Below are positions 56,994 through 64,000 of a DNA stretch of 64,000 nucleotides, piece after piece. Numbering within the stretch: the stretch's first letter is position 1; each line of letters starts with the position of its first letter. The translations under genes were made by a program, and so were the position numbers. The DNA is from Streptomyces chartreusis (GTDB lineage: Bacteria; Actinomycetota; Actinomycetes; Streptomycetales; Streptomycetaceae). The notes under the pieces were generated by a model. It was given only the letters and a program-made list of their open reading frames with translations. It did no database searches and had not been told where the DNA came from. The stretch is taken from contig NZ_CP023689.1 in NCBI RefSeq assembly GCF_008704715.1, positions 7,750,001-7,814,000 on the forward strand, given 5' to 3'.

Positions 56994-57617
56994 ATGAGTA
57001 CGGCGGAGGAGACGGCCGGCGGCGAGACGTCGGCGTGGGCCGAGGTCACGCCCGACGCGGCCCGGCGGCTGCTGATCGCCGCCGTGGAGGCCTTCGCCGA
57101 GCGCGGGTACCACGCCACGACGACCCGTGACATCGCGGGCCGCGCCGGCATGAGCCCGGCCGCGCTCTACATCCACTACAAGACCAAGGAAGAGCTGCTC
57201 CACCGGATCAGCAGGATCGGCCACGAGAAGGCCCTGGACATCCTGCGGACCGCGGCCCGGCGCGAGGGCACCCCCGCCGAGCGGCTCTCCGACGCCGTGA
57301 GCTCCTTCGTCCGCTGGCACGCCGGGGGCCGCACCACCGCACGGGTCGTGCAGTACGAACTCGACTCGCTCGGCCCGGACGCCCGCGCCGAGATCCTCGC
57401 GCTGCGCCGGCAGTGCGACGCCGAGGTGCGCGCGATCATCGAGGACGGGATGGGCGCCGGCGACTTCGACGTCCTCGACGTCAAGGGCACGACCCTCGCC
57501 GTGCTGTCGCTGTGCATCGACGTGGCCCGCTGGTTCAACGTCGACGGCCCTTGGACGCCCGACGAGGTCGGCGCGCTGTACGCCGACCTCGTGCTGCGGA
57601 TGGTGGGGGCGAAGTAG
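56994..57617 (+). CDS. TetR-family regulator
   Basis: A 207-aa TetR protein with helix-turn-helix HATTTRDIAGRAGMSPAALYIHYKTKEELLHRISRIGHEKAL and a KstR/FadR-like C-terminal domain (AEILALRRQCDAEVRAIIEDG). Such TetRs often sense acyl-CoA. It converges with the MaoC gene, and both promoters carry related palindromes, so it probably regulates itself and MaoC. Confidence 0.87.
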   Translation: MSTAEETAGGETSAWAEVTPDAARRLLIAAVEAFAERGYHATTTRDIAGRAGMSPAALYIHYKTKEELLHRISRIGHEKALDILRTAARREGTPAERLSDAVSSFVRWHAGGRTTARVVQYELDSLGPDARAEILALRRQCDAEVRAIIEDGMGAGDFDVLDVKGTTLAVLSLCIDVARWFNVDGPWTPDEVGALYADLVLRMVGAK

Positions 57618-57638
57618 GCCCGGCCGGGAGCCCTCGGG

Positions 57639-58100
57639 CTACAGGTAGTAGCGCGAGACGGACTCGGCGACGCACACGGGCTTGTCCCCGCCCTCGCGCT
57701 CCACGGTGAACGCGACGCTGACCTGGACGCCGCCCGTCACGTCGTCCACGCCGGTGATCGTCGCGGTGGCGCGCAGCCGCGAGCCCACGGGCACCGGGGC
57801 GGGGAAACGCACCTTGTTCGAACCGTAGTTGACGCCCATCTGCACGCCCTCGACCGTGATGAGCTGAGGGCCGAAGAGCGGGAGCAGCGACAGGGTGAGG
57901 TACCCGTGGGCGATGGTCGTCCCGAAGGGGCCGGTCGCGGCCTTCTCCGGGTCGACGTGGATCCACTGGTGGTCACCGGTGGCCTCGGCGAACAGGTCGA
58001 TCCGCTTCTGATCGACCTCCAGCCAGTCCGTGTACCCCAGCTGCTCGCCCACCGCCGACCTCAGGTCGTCGACGGAGGTGAAGATCCTCGGCTCTGCCAT
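57639..58100 (-). CDS. MaoC-like (R)-specific enoyl-CoA hydratase
   Basis: A 153-aa hotdog-fold protein. The hydratase-2 active-site motif is seen as FAEATGDHQWIHVDPEKAATGPFGTTIAHGYLTLSLLP (catalytic Asp and His). It would hydrate enoyl-CoA in acyl-CoA metabolism. ATG at 58100 chosen from the conserved start (MAEPRIFTSVDDL). A perfect 16-bp palindrome lies 69 bp upstream. Confidence 0.88.
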   Translation of the reverse strand: MAEPRIFTSVDDLRSAVGEQLGYTDWLEVDQKRIDLFAEATGDHQWIHVDPEKAATGPFGTTIAHGYLTLSLLPLFGPQLITVEGVQMGVNYGSNKVRFPAPVPVGSRLRATATITGVDDVTGGVQVSVAFTVEREGGDKPVCVAESVSRYYL

Positions 58101-58168
58101 GTCCCGGCCTCCCGCGTCACGTATGCCCAGTGTGTGATGTGCCCAGTGGGCAATGCCTGCGCCCATGT

Positions 58169-58184
58169 CTAAGCAACTGCTTAG
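58169..58184. promoter_or_regulatory. Perfect 7-2-7 operator upstream of MaoC gene
   Basis: CTAAGCA-AC-TGCTTAG, 7-bp arms, between the divergent MaoC and SoxR genes. Its geometry and sequence match the weaker site at 56930 before the nearby TetR gene. Confidence 0.72.
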
Positions 58185-58249
58185 CATGCTAGGTGACGGG
58201 GCCTCTGTCAACGGACCGGGAGGGTGACGCGGGTAGGTAGGTTTGAGGG

Positions 58250-58723
58250 GTGCCCCAGATCCCCGAGAAGATCCACGAGCTCACGGTCGGCCAGCTGTCC
58301 GCCCGTAGCGGCGCCGCCGTCTCCGCCCTGCACTTCTACGAGTCCAAGGGCCTCATCAGCAGCCGGCGCACCTCCGGCAACCAGCGCCGCTACACCCGTG
58401 ACACGCTGCGCCGCGTCGCCTTCGTGCGGGCCGCGCAGCGTGTCGGCATCCCCCTGGCCACGATCCGGGACGCCCTCGCCGAACTGCCCGAGGAACGCAC
58501 GCCCACCCATGAGGACTGGGCGCGGCTGTCGGAGGCGTGGCGCTCCGAGCTGGACGAGCGCATCAGGCAACTCAACCGCCTGCGCGACCACTTGACCGAC
58601 TGCATCGGCTGCGGCTGCCTCTCGCTGGACAGCTGCGTCCTGTCCAATCCGGACGACGCCTTCGGCGAGAGGATGGCGGGGTCGCGACTGATGGTGGAGC
58701 GAGGGAGAGGGCGTCGGGGATGA
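58250..58723 (+). CDS. soxR: SoxR-type redox-sensing MerR regulator
   Basis: A 157-aa MerR-family protein. The DNA-binding part is LTVGQLSARSGAAVSALHFYESKGLISSRRTSGNQRRYTRDTLRR; the dimer helix follows; the C terminus carries the [2Fe-2S] cluster motif CIGCGCLSLDSC (CX2CXCX5C). In actinobacteria SoxR responds to redox-active compounds and activates a few genes. GTG start at 58250. I found no clear SoxR box here. Convergent with the RNA ligase gene. Confidence 0.93.
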   Translation: MPQIPEKIHELTVGQLSARSGAAVSALHFYESKGLISSRRTSGNQRRYTRDTLRRVAFVRAAQRVGIPLATIRDALAELPEERTPTHEDWARLSEAWRSELDERIRQLNRLRDHLTDCIGCGCLSLDSCVLSNPDDAFGERMAGSRLMVERGRGRRG

Positions 58724-58737
58724 GGCGTTGCAACGCC
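58724..58737. terminator. Short bidirectional hairpin between convergent genes
   Basis: GGCGT-TGCA-ACGCC, a perfect palindrome immediately after the SoxR stop and 9 bp before the ligase stop. Weak by length alone. Confidence 0.4.
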
Positions 58738-58745
58738 CGCTCCGT

Positions 58746-59813
58746 TCACTCGTACTCCGTGCCGCCCTTGCGTGTCAGATAGGCCGGGCTGACCGCCTTC
58801 GCTATCGCCCGACCGCCGGTCACCGTGCTGTACCGCTCGACGGCCGGACGTATCACCACGCCCTCCCGCAGATGCAGCTCCCGCCCGGACACGGTCTCGC
58901 GCCCGCTCGCGACCTGAAGCACCCGCTCGATGTCGAAGGGACCCTCGAACAGCCGCGGCACCAGGGGCAGTTCCCCGTCCAGGACTTCCGCCGCGTCCAG
59001 CCACCGCACATGCCCGTCGATCTCCGCGGACACGTCGAACGCGGCGTACCCGAGCGTCTCGCGTCGGCCGTCGGCGCCGTACGTCAGGTCCTGCACGCCG
59101 GCTCCGAAGACCTCGCCGAAGACGCCGACCCGCCGGGCCCCGAGCCGTTCGGCCAGCCGGGCCGCCGCCTCGGCGACGCCGTGCCCCCGGATCGCCCGCC
59201 AGTACAGGTTCCGCGACTCCTCGCGCAGCGCCAGCGACTTCGATCCGAAGCCCTTGGAGGAGACGTACACCCGCTCCTCGTCGGCGACGTAGGTCAGCAG
59301 GCAGGCGGAGCCGTGCAGCTTTTCGGTCAGGACCACCGGCTCGCCGGGCGTGAAGATGTCCGGATACCGCTGGATGTTCTCGATGTCGACCCACGGCAGC
59401 AGATCCGGCGCCGATTCCACGTCGCCCGACATCGTCGGAGGGATCGGCGGCACCCACTTGGTGATCCCGAGCAGCTCGGCGAAGTCGGTGCCCTCCGCGG
59501 CCGCCCGCGTCAGGTCCACGTCGCCGAGCGCCTTGGGCCGGCACACGATCCCCTGCGACAGCTCACCGCGCAGCCGCACCGCCTTGACCCGGTCGGACGC
59601 GCTGCCCGCCAGCCGCCCGGTCAGCCCCAGCTCCTCGATCAGGCCGGCCGGCAGCACCGCCTGTTCGGGGATGTACACCGCGGCCTCACCGGAGCGGTAC
59701 GCGCCCTTGGCGACGACGGCCCGGTACAGACCCACCTGGGCCAGCTCCAGCGCGTCGGCGTTGGGATGTTCATGGACGGTCAGCACTTCGGCGGTGACGC
59801 GCAGCGTCGACAT
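58746..59813 (-). CDS. RNA ligase of the Rnl5 (Deinococcus-type) family
   Basis: A 355-aa nucleotidyltransferase. Motif I with the adenylated lysine is VVLTEKLHGSACL (Lys165), motif IIIa RVGVFGEVFG, motif IV REGVVIRPA, motif V RAIAKAVS. The N-terminal ~130 aa form an additional OB-like domain as in Deinococcus RNA ligase. It joins 5'-phosphate and 3'-hydroxyl RNA ends with ATP, likely in RNA repair. Convergent with soxR; no other repair gene adjacent. Confidence 0.82.
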   Translation of the reverse strand: MSTLRVTAEVLTVHEHPNADALELAQVGLYRAVVAKGAYRSGEAAVYIPEQAVLPAGLIEELGLTGRLAGSASDRVKAVRLRGELSQGIVCRPKALGDVDLTRAAAEGTDFAELLGITKWVPPIPPTMSGDVESAPDLLPWVDIENIQRYPDIFTPGEPVVLTEKLHGSACLLTYVADEERVYVSSKGFGSKSLALREESRNLYWRAIRGHGVAEAAARLAERLGARRVGVFGEVFGAGVQDLTYGADGRRETLGYAAFDVSAEIDGHVRWLDAAEVLDGELPLVPRLFEGPFDIERVLQVASGRETVSGRELHLREGVVIRPAVERYSTVTGGRAIAKAVSPAYLTRKGGTEYE

Positions 59814-59928
59814 GAGGGAGCTCCTTCAGGTCCTCGGTTCTCGTTTCATCGCCCCCAACTGTCCGTACGGGAAAGGGATGGAGCGACCGATTTACGCCCT
59901 GCTATCGTCGCGGACCCCGGCCCGGCGC

Positions 59929-60648
59929 TCAGGGCAGCCGGCCGTACTGGACCAGCCCTTCCGCCACCAACCGGGCGTTGGACAGGGCCCGTTCGCCGTT
60001 CGGCAGGGTCAGCGTGTCCTCCAGGCCGATGCGCGTCGCGAGCCCCAGCCGTCCCGCCAGTCGCAGCACCGGCCATGCGCCCCCGTCCTCCCCGTGCAGC
60101 AGCACCGGGCGGCCGAACGCCGGGCCCAGGCCGGCAAGCAGCGCCCGCGCGCTCGCCTCGGCCGTCTCCGCCGAGGTATCCGTCACCTCCGCCAGCACCC
60201 GCAACACCCTTGGCCCCAGCGGCGAGGCGGCGAACCGGGCCGCTCCGTCCGTGCCGGACCAGATGCCCGCCTCCACGCCCACGCCCCGCTCGATCAGCGC
60301 CGCCGCGAGCTCCTCGGCACCCGCCTCGTGCCAGTTGACCGAGGCGTGGTCCGGCAGCACCGTCCAGCTGCGAACACGCTGTAGCCGCGCCACGGGATCC
60401 GGCTCGGTCCACGCGCCCGTCGTCACCCCGACCGGCACCGACACCCGGGCCCGTATCGCCTCCAGCGTCGGCGCGAGCACGCGGGGCGAGAGGCTGTCCT
60501 GCCCGCAGGGGGTCTTGGGGTGGACGTGGATGTCCGTGGCCCCGGCCGCGACGGCCCCGGCCGCGGATTCGGCCAGCGCCTCGGGCGAGAGCGGCACCAC
60601 GGCGCCGTCGCCCGCTCCGCGCGGTCCGTTCAGACACACCTGGATCAT
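59929..60648 (-). CDS. BKACE-family (DUF849) 3-keto-acid cleavage enzyme
   Basis: A 239-aa TIM-barrel protein. BKACE motifs: VCLNGPRGAG at the start and DIHVHPKTPCG (metal-binding His). These enzymes cleave a beta-keto acid with acetyl-CoA to acetoacetate and a new CoA ester. Slightly short (usual 270-310 aa). Monocistronic. Substrate unknown. Confidence 0.75.
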   Translation of the reverse strand: MIQVCLNGPRGAGDGAVVPLSPEALAESAAGAVAAGATDIHVHPKTPCGQDSLSPRVLAPTLEAIRARVSVPVGVTTGAWTEPDPVARLQRVRSWTVLPDHASVNWHEAGAEELAAALIERGVGVEAGIWSGTDGAARFAASPLGPRVLRVLAEVTDTSAETAEASARALLAGLGPAFGRPVLLHGEDGGAWPVLRLAGRLGLATRIGLEDTLTLPNGERALSNARLVAEGLVQYGRLP

Positions 60649-60731
60649 GTGCCGATGGTGCCAGTCACCACTGACAGTCGTCGCTGCCCCGGCAAAGGGG
60701 GGTGCGGCATCCCCGGCGCACCCCCGTCGTA

Positions 60732-61337
60732 CTAGGCGGACACCAGCAGCCGCCGTCCGCGCCTGGCCGCCGCCAGCGCCTCGGGCGTGAGAACCGGACG
60801 CGGCACCACGATCCCGCAGTCCGTGCAGACCGGGCCCGACGAGGGTTCATGGGCCAGGTCGTACTTCCAGATCAGCCGCCCCCCGCTGCACGCCGGGCAC
60901 TCCGAGCCCGGTTCGCGCTCCAGCGCGGCGATCAGCCGGCGCAGCACCTCGCCCAGGGATTCCTGCGGGTGGACCCGGGGGTCGTCGCACCAGGCGACTC
61001 CGAAACCGCCCCAGGTCAGCCGGTGCCAGTCGTCCACGCTGCCCGGCCTGCGCAGTCCATCGTGCTTTTCCTTCTTGCGCCGCTCGGCGAACTCGACCTC
61101 GTAGGCCAGCCAGACCGAACGCGCCTCCTCCAGCTCCTCCAACGCGGCCACGAGCCGCGCCGGGTCGGGGGAGCGGTCCTCGGGACCGAATCCCGCCCGG
61201 GAGCACAAGTGGTCCCAGGTCGCCCTGTGCCCGTAAGGAGCGAACCGCTCCAGGCACTTACGCAGCGAGTAGCGCCGCAGCGCGAGATCGCACCGCGGAT
61301 CGCGCACCTGTCTCGCCAGACTCCGGAAACCGGCCAT
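60732..61337 (-). CDS. Zinc-ribbon protein of unknown function
   Basis: A 201-aa protein. The middle is rich in charged and aromatic residues; the C-terminal part holds a zinc ribbon, ECPACSGG and VCTDCGI (CX2C-CX2C) around residues 147-178. The N-terminal half has CLERFAPYGHRATWDHLCSRAGFGP. No family recognised; the ribbon suggests nucleic-acid or protein binding. Divergent from the acylase gene across 231 bp. Confidence 0.65.
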   Translation of the reverse strand: MAGFRSLARQVRDPRCDLALRRYSLRKCLERFAPYGHRATWDHLCSRAGFGPEDRSPDPARLVAALEELEEARSVWLAYEVEFAERRKKEKHDGLRRPGSVDDWHRLTWGGFGVAWCDDPRVHPQESLGEVLRRLIAALEREPGSECPACSGGRLIWKYDLAHEPSSGPVCTDCGIVVPRPVLTPEALAAARRGRRLLVSA

Positions 61338-61568
61338 CGCCCTGCACCTCCGTCACATCTGCACCTGTACTTCGGTCACTTCGGCGTTGCCGCACGGACT
61401 TCGTGCGACGTTGACGAATAGACGTATCGACAAGCGATTCGGCTCCATCCGATTTCCGACGGCCTCCAAAGCGAGTCCTGGTGACTCGAAAAGTGACGCA
61501 TGTTCATCTTCAATCCCGGGGATACCGCCGGTAACACTCTCGGCCCACCCTCGTCGGTAGGAGCTGCC

Positions 61569-64000
61569 ATGCCACGGCGTACCCCACGCACCGCGCCAGT
61601 CAGACTGAGAACTCCCGGCAGATCTCCCGGGTTCCTGAAGGCCGCATCCGTATGCGCGCTGATTGCCGGACTTTTGTCTCCTCTTTCCCCGGCGGCCGCG
61701 GCGCCCCAGGTCGCGGCGGCCGAGGCCACGGCCGCGAACGACCACTGCGGGAACCAGTGCGCCGACATCCTGCCGCCCGGCCAGAACGGCAACGCCACCC
61801 TCGCCCAGATCCTGCTCAACCAGGCCTTCGGCACCCAGCCCGAACACGCGGAGGACCAGCTCGGCCCCTACGCCAACCTGGCCAAGGGCTACTCCGGCCT
61901 CACCAACGCGACGATTCTCAACTTCTTCAACGACGCCTCGTTCGGCGTCCCGTCCGATCAAGTCGCCTCCACCGTCAGTCCCGCAGGGCGCGGCGATGTG
62001 ACGATCGTCCGCGACAAGAAGACGGGCGTGCCGCACATCACCGGTACCACCAGATACGGCACGGAGTTCGGTGCGGGCTATGCCGCGGCCCAGGACCGGC
62101 TGTGGCTGATGGACGTATTCCGCCACGTCGGACGCGGCGGGCTCACCTCCTTCGCGGGCGGCGCACCCTCCAACCAGGGCCTGGAGCAGCAGTTCTGGCG
62201 CAACGCGCCCTACACCGAGGCCGATCTCCAGGCGCAGATCGACAACGCCGTCGCCTCCAACGGCGAACGCGGACAGCTGGCCCTCGCCGACGCCAAGGCC
62301 TACCTCGACGGCATCAACGCCTACATCGACGCCTCCGACAGCGGCCGCTACTTCCCCGGCGAGTACGTCCTGACCGGCCACAAGGACTCCGTCACCAACG
62401 CCGGCACCATCGAGCACTTCAAGGTGACCGACCTGGTCGCGCTCGGCTCGGTGATCGGCGCCCTGTTCGGCTCCGGGGGCGGCGGCGAGGTCAACAACGC
62501 GCTCTCCCTGCTCGCCGCCCAGGAGAAGTACGGCGTGACCGAGGGCACCAAGTTGTGGGAGTCGTTCCGCGAGCGCAACGACCCCGAGGCCGTCGTCACC
62601 GTCCACGACGAGAGCTTCCCGTACGCCACCAAACCCGCCGACCCGCAGGGCGAGGCCCTGCCCGACGCCGGCTCGGTCAACGAGGAACAACTGGTCTACG
62701 ACCGCACGGGCAGCGCGTCCGGCGCGGCGGCGTCCGGCGCCACGACCACGGCCGCCCGGACGGCGATGACCTCGGCGAAGCGGGGCATGTCCAACGCCCT
62801 CGTGGTCGGCGGCGAGCACACCGCGAGCGGCCACCCGGTCGCCGTCTTCGGACCGCAGACCGGCTACTTCGCACCCCAGCTGCTGCTCCTCCAGGAGATA
62901 CAGGGACCCGGCATCAGCGCCCGCGGCGCCTCCTTCGCCGGCCTGAGCATGTACGTCGAGCTCGGCCGCGGCCAGGACTACTCGTGGAGCGCCACCACCT
63001 CCGGCCAGGACATCATCGACACCTACGCCGTCGAGCTGTGCCAGGACGACTACCACTACCTGTACCGAGGCACCTGCACGGCGATGGAGAAGATCGAGCA
63101 GAAGAACGCCTGGAAGCCCACGACCGCCGACAGCACCCCCGCCGGCTCGTACACGATGCGCGTGTGGCGCACGAAGTACGGTCCCGTCACCCACCGCGCG
63201 ACCGTCGGCGGCAAGAAGGTCGCCTACACCACCCTGCGCTCCTCCTACATGCACGAGGCCGACTCCATCATCGGCTTCCAGATGCTGAACGACCCCGACT
63301 ACGTCAAGGGCCCCGAGGACTTCCAGAAGGCGGCGCAGCACATCAACTACACCTTCAACTGGTTCTACGCCGACTCCGAGCACACCGCCTACTACAACAG
63401 CGGCGACAACCCGGTCCGCGCGAGTGGCGTCGACGCGGAGTTCCCGGTGTGGGCGCAGCCGGCGTACGAGTGGCGCGGCTGGAACCCGGTGACGAACACG
63501 GCGACCTACACCCCGCCGTCCGAGCACCCCAACTCCATCGACCAGGACTACTACGTCTCCTGGAACAACAAGCAGGCCAAGGACTACACGACCGCGTCCT
63601 GGGGCGACGGCTCGGTGCACCGCGGCAACCTGCTGGAGAACCGGGTGAGGAAGCTGGTCACCGCGGGCGGCGTGACCCGCGCCTCGCTGGTGAAGGCGAT
63701 GGCCGACGCGGCCCTCGCCGACCTGCGCGCCGAGGACGTCCTGCCCGACCTGCTCAAGGTCGTGGGCAGCTCCCCGGTGACCGACACCACGGCGGCCGCG
63801 GCCGTGAGCAAGCTCCGGACGTGGCTGTCGGCAGGCGGCAGGCGCACCGAGACGTCCGCCGGTTCGAAGAAGTACGCCGACGCCGACGCGATCCGCATCC
63901 TGGACGCCTGGTGGCCGCTGCTGGTGAAGGCCGAGTTCGAACCGGGCCTCGGCAGCGAGCTGTACACGGCGATGACCGGCAACCTGCCCGTCGACGAGGC
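61569..64000 (+). CDS. Secreted penicillin-acylase-family N-terminal nucleophile hydrolase (5' part)
   Basis: Open from the ATG at 61569 to the window end (at least 810 codons). Signal peptide 1-about 45 (LSPAAAAP). The N-terminal chain includes GDVTIVRDKKTGVPHITGTTRYGTEFGAGYAAAQDRLWLMDVFRH, typical of the acylase alpha chain. The predicted self-cleavage nucleophile is Ser408 in GMSNALVVGGEHTASGHPVAVFGPQTGY, giving a beta chain continuing past 64000. Family members cleave acyl amides such as penicillins, echinocandins or acyl-homoserine lactones; substrate unknown. GGAG lies 6 nt before the start. Confidence 0.88.
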   Translation, partial: MPRRTPRTAPVRLRTPGRSPGFLKAASVCALIAGLLSPLSPAAAAPQVAAAEATAANDHCGNQCADILPPGQNGNATLAQILLNQAFGTQPEHAEDQLGPYANLAKGYSGLTNATILNFFNDASFGVPSDQVASTVSPAGRGDVTIVRDKKTGVPHITGTTRYGTEFGAGYAAAQDRLWLMDVFRHVGRGGLTSFAGGAPSNQGLEQQFWRNAPYTEADLQAQIDNAVASNGERGQLALADAKAYLDGINAYIDASDSGRYFPGEYVLTGHKDSVTNAGTIEHFKVTDLVALGSVIGALFGSGGGGEVNNALSLLAAQEKYGVTEGTKLWESFRERNDPEAVVTVHDESFPYATKPADPQGEALPDAGSVNEEQLVYDRTGSASGAAASGATTTAARTAMTSAKRGMSNALVVGGEHTASGHPVAVFGPQTGYFAPQLLLLQEIQGPGISARGASFAGLSMYVELGRGQDYSWSATTSGQDIIDTYAVELCQDDYHYLYRGTCTAMEKIEQKNAWKPTTADSTPAGSYTMRVWRTKYGPVTHRATVGGKKVAYTTLRSSYMHEADSIIGFQMLNDPDYVKGPEDFQKAAQHINYTFNWFYADSEHTAYYNSGDNPVRASGVDAEFPVWAQPAYEWRGWNPVTNTATYTPPSEHPNSIDQDYYVSWNNKQAKDYTTASWGDGSVHRGNLLENRVRKLVTAGGVTRASLVKAMADAALADLRAEDVLPDLLKVVGSSPVTDTTAAAAVSKLRTWLSAGGRRTETSAGSKKYADADAIRILDAWWPLLVKAEFEPGLGSELYTAMTGNLPVDE

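Noticed and set aside
58250..58723. SoxR box near soxR
   Set aside because: No convincing 18-bp SoxR palindrome is seen within 200 bp; the palindrome at 58169 fits the TetR/MaoC pattern instead.
61353..63620. Long open frame on the minus strand opposite the acylase
   Set aside because: It mirrors the real gene's codon bias; the plus strand has signal peptide and acylase motifs, and the antisense product is low-complexity Val/Gly/Arg.

Overview
The window looks like a chromosomal, mostly core segment of a Streptomyces (or close relative). It is very GC-rich, the codons are strongly GC3-biased, GTG/TTG starts and 4-nt ATGA/GTGA overlaps are common, and families typical of the genus recur (SigK/RskA, class F sortase, AA10 LPMO, secreted subtilisin and SGNH esterase, many TetR/GntR regulators). 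From memory, the order LPMO, lipase, SGNH esterase, Ser/Thr kinase, hmgA, ALDH/ADH resembles the SCO1700-SCO1740 part of S. coelicolor; I could not check this. I saw no tRNA, rRNA, insertion sequence, prophage or CRISPR array.

Layout. 0-1.3 kb: end of a probable dnaE2 coupled to an ImuB-like, catalytically dead Y-family polymerase (mutasome). 1.3-2.2 kb: cupin and MarR gene, divergent over two identical 15-bp operators. 2.4-4.4 kb: secreted lipase and cell-wall-anchored LPMO, convergent on a terminator. 4.6-10.9 kb: housekeeping and unknown genes (DUF4436, acetyltransferases, methyltransferase, DUF402, short GntR, DUF72, DUF5925 AAA ATPase), including a 46-aa gene. 11.1-20.9 kb: a probable exopolysaccharide locus. 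A GH39 hydrolase faces a minus-strand series of a membrane protein (with a bldA-type TTA codon), a CelD-like acyltransferase, two GT2 glycosyltransferases, a NodB deacetylase and a 1274-aa flippase/membrane fusion. 21-25 kb: subtilisin and SGNH esterase divergent around a 35-bp nested palindrome, then a membrane Ser/Thr kinase.

25-31.5 kb: a His-rich NicO metal transporter, a TPR membrane protein and a DUF4331 surface protein, divergent from an ECF sigma/anti-sigma (SigK/RskA-like) pair. 32.2-34.7 kb: ABC exporter divergent from its TetR, with two similar operators. 34.7-38.1 kb: hmgA, a GntR regulator and an orphan ISP-type specificity-domain protein, all on the minus strand. 38.2-41.9 kb: lipoprotein-like gene coupled to a TetR, a perfect palindrome, and a molybdopterin oxidoreductase. 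42-46.3 kb: CitMHS transporter, MFS exporter, and a surface protein overlapping a class F sortase. 46.6-52.4 kb: sugar-type ABC ATPase, DUF3574 protein, then aldehyde dehydrogenase, zinc alcohol dehydrogenase and MHS symporter.

52.4-58.1 kb: EamA exporter, a tandem 3 x 100-bp repeat, ArsR- and TetR-type regulators, acyl-CoA dehydrogenase, YiaA-like protein, and a TetR and MaoC gene that carry related operators. 58.2-61.3 kb: SoxR, an Rnl5-type RNA ligase, a BKACE-like enzyme and a zinc-ribbon protein. The window ends inside a large secreted penicillin-acylase-family gene (61569 onward).

The most interesting parts are the 11-21 kb polysaccharide locus, the sigma/anti-sigma-linked surface/metal module at 25-31.5 kb, and a set of clean palindromes that pair local regulators with their targets. 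Family names come from motif recognition without searches.
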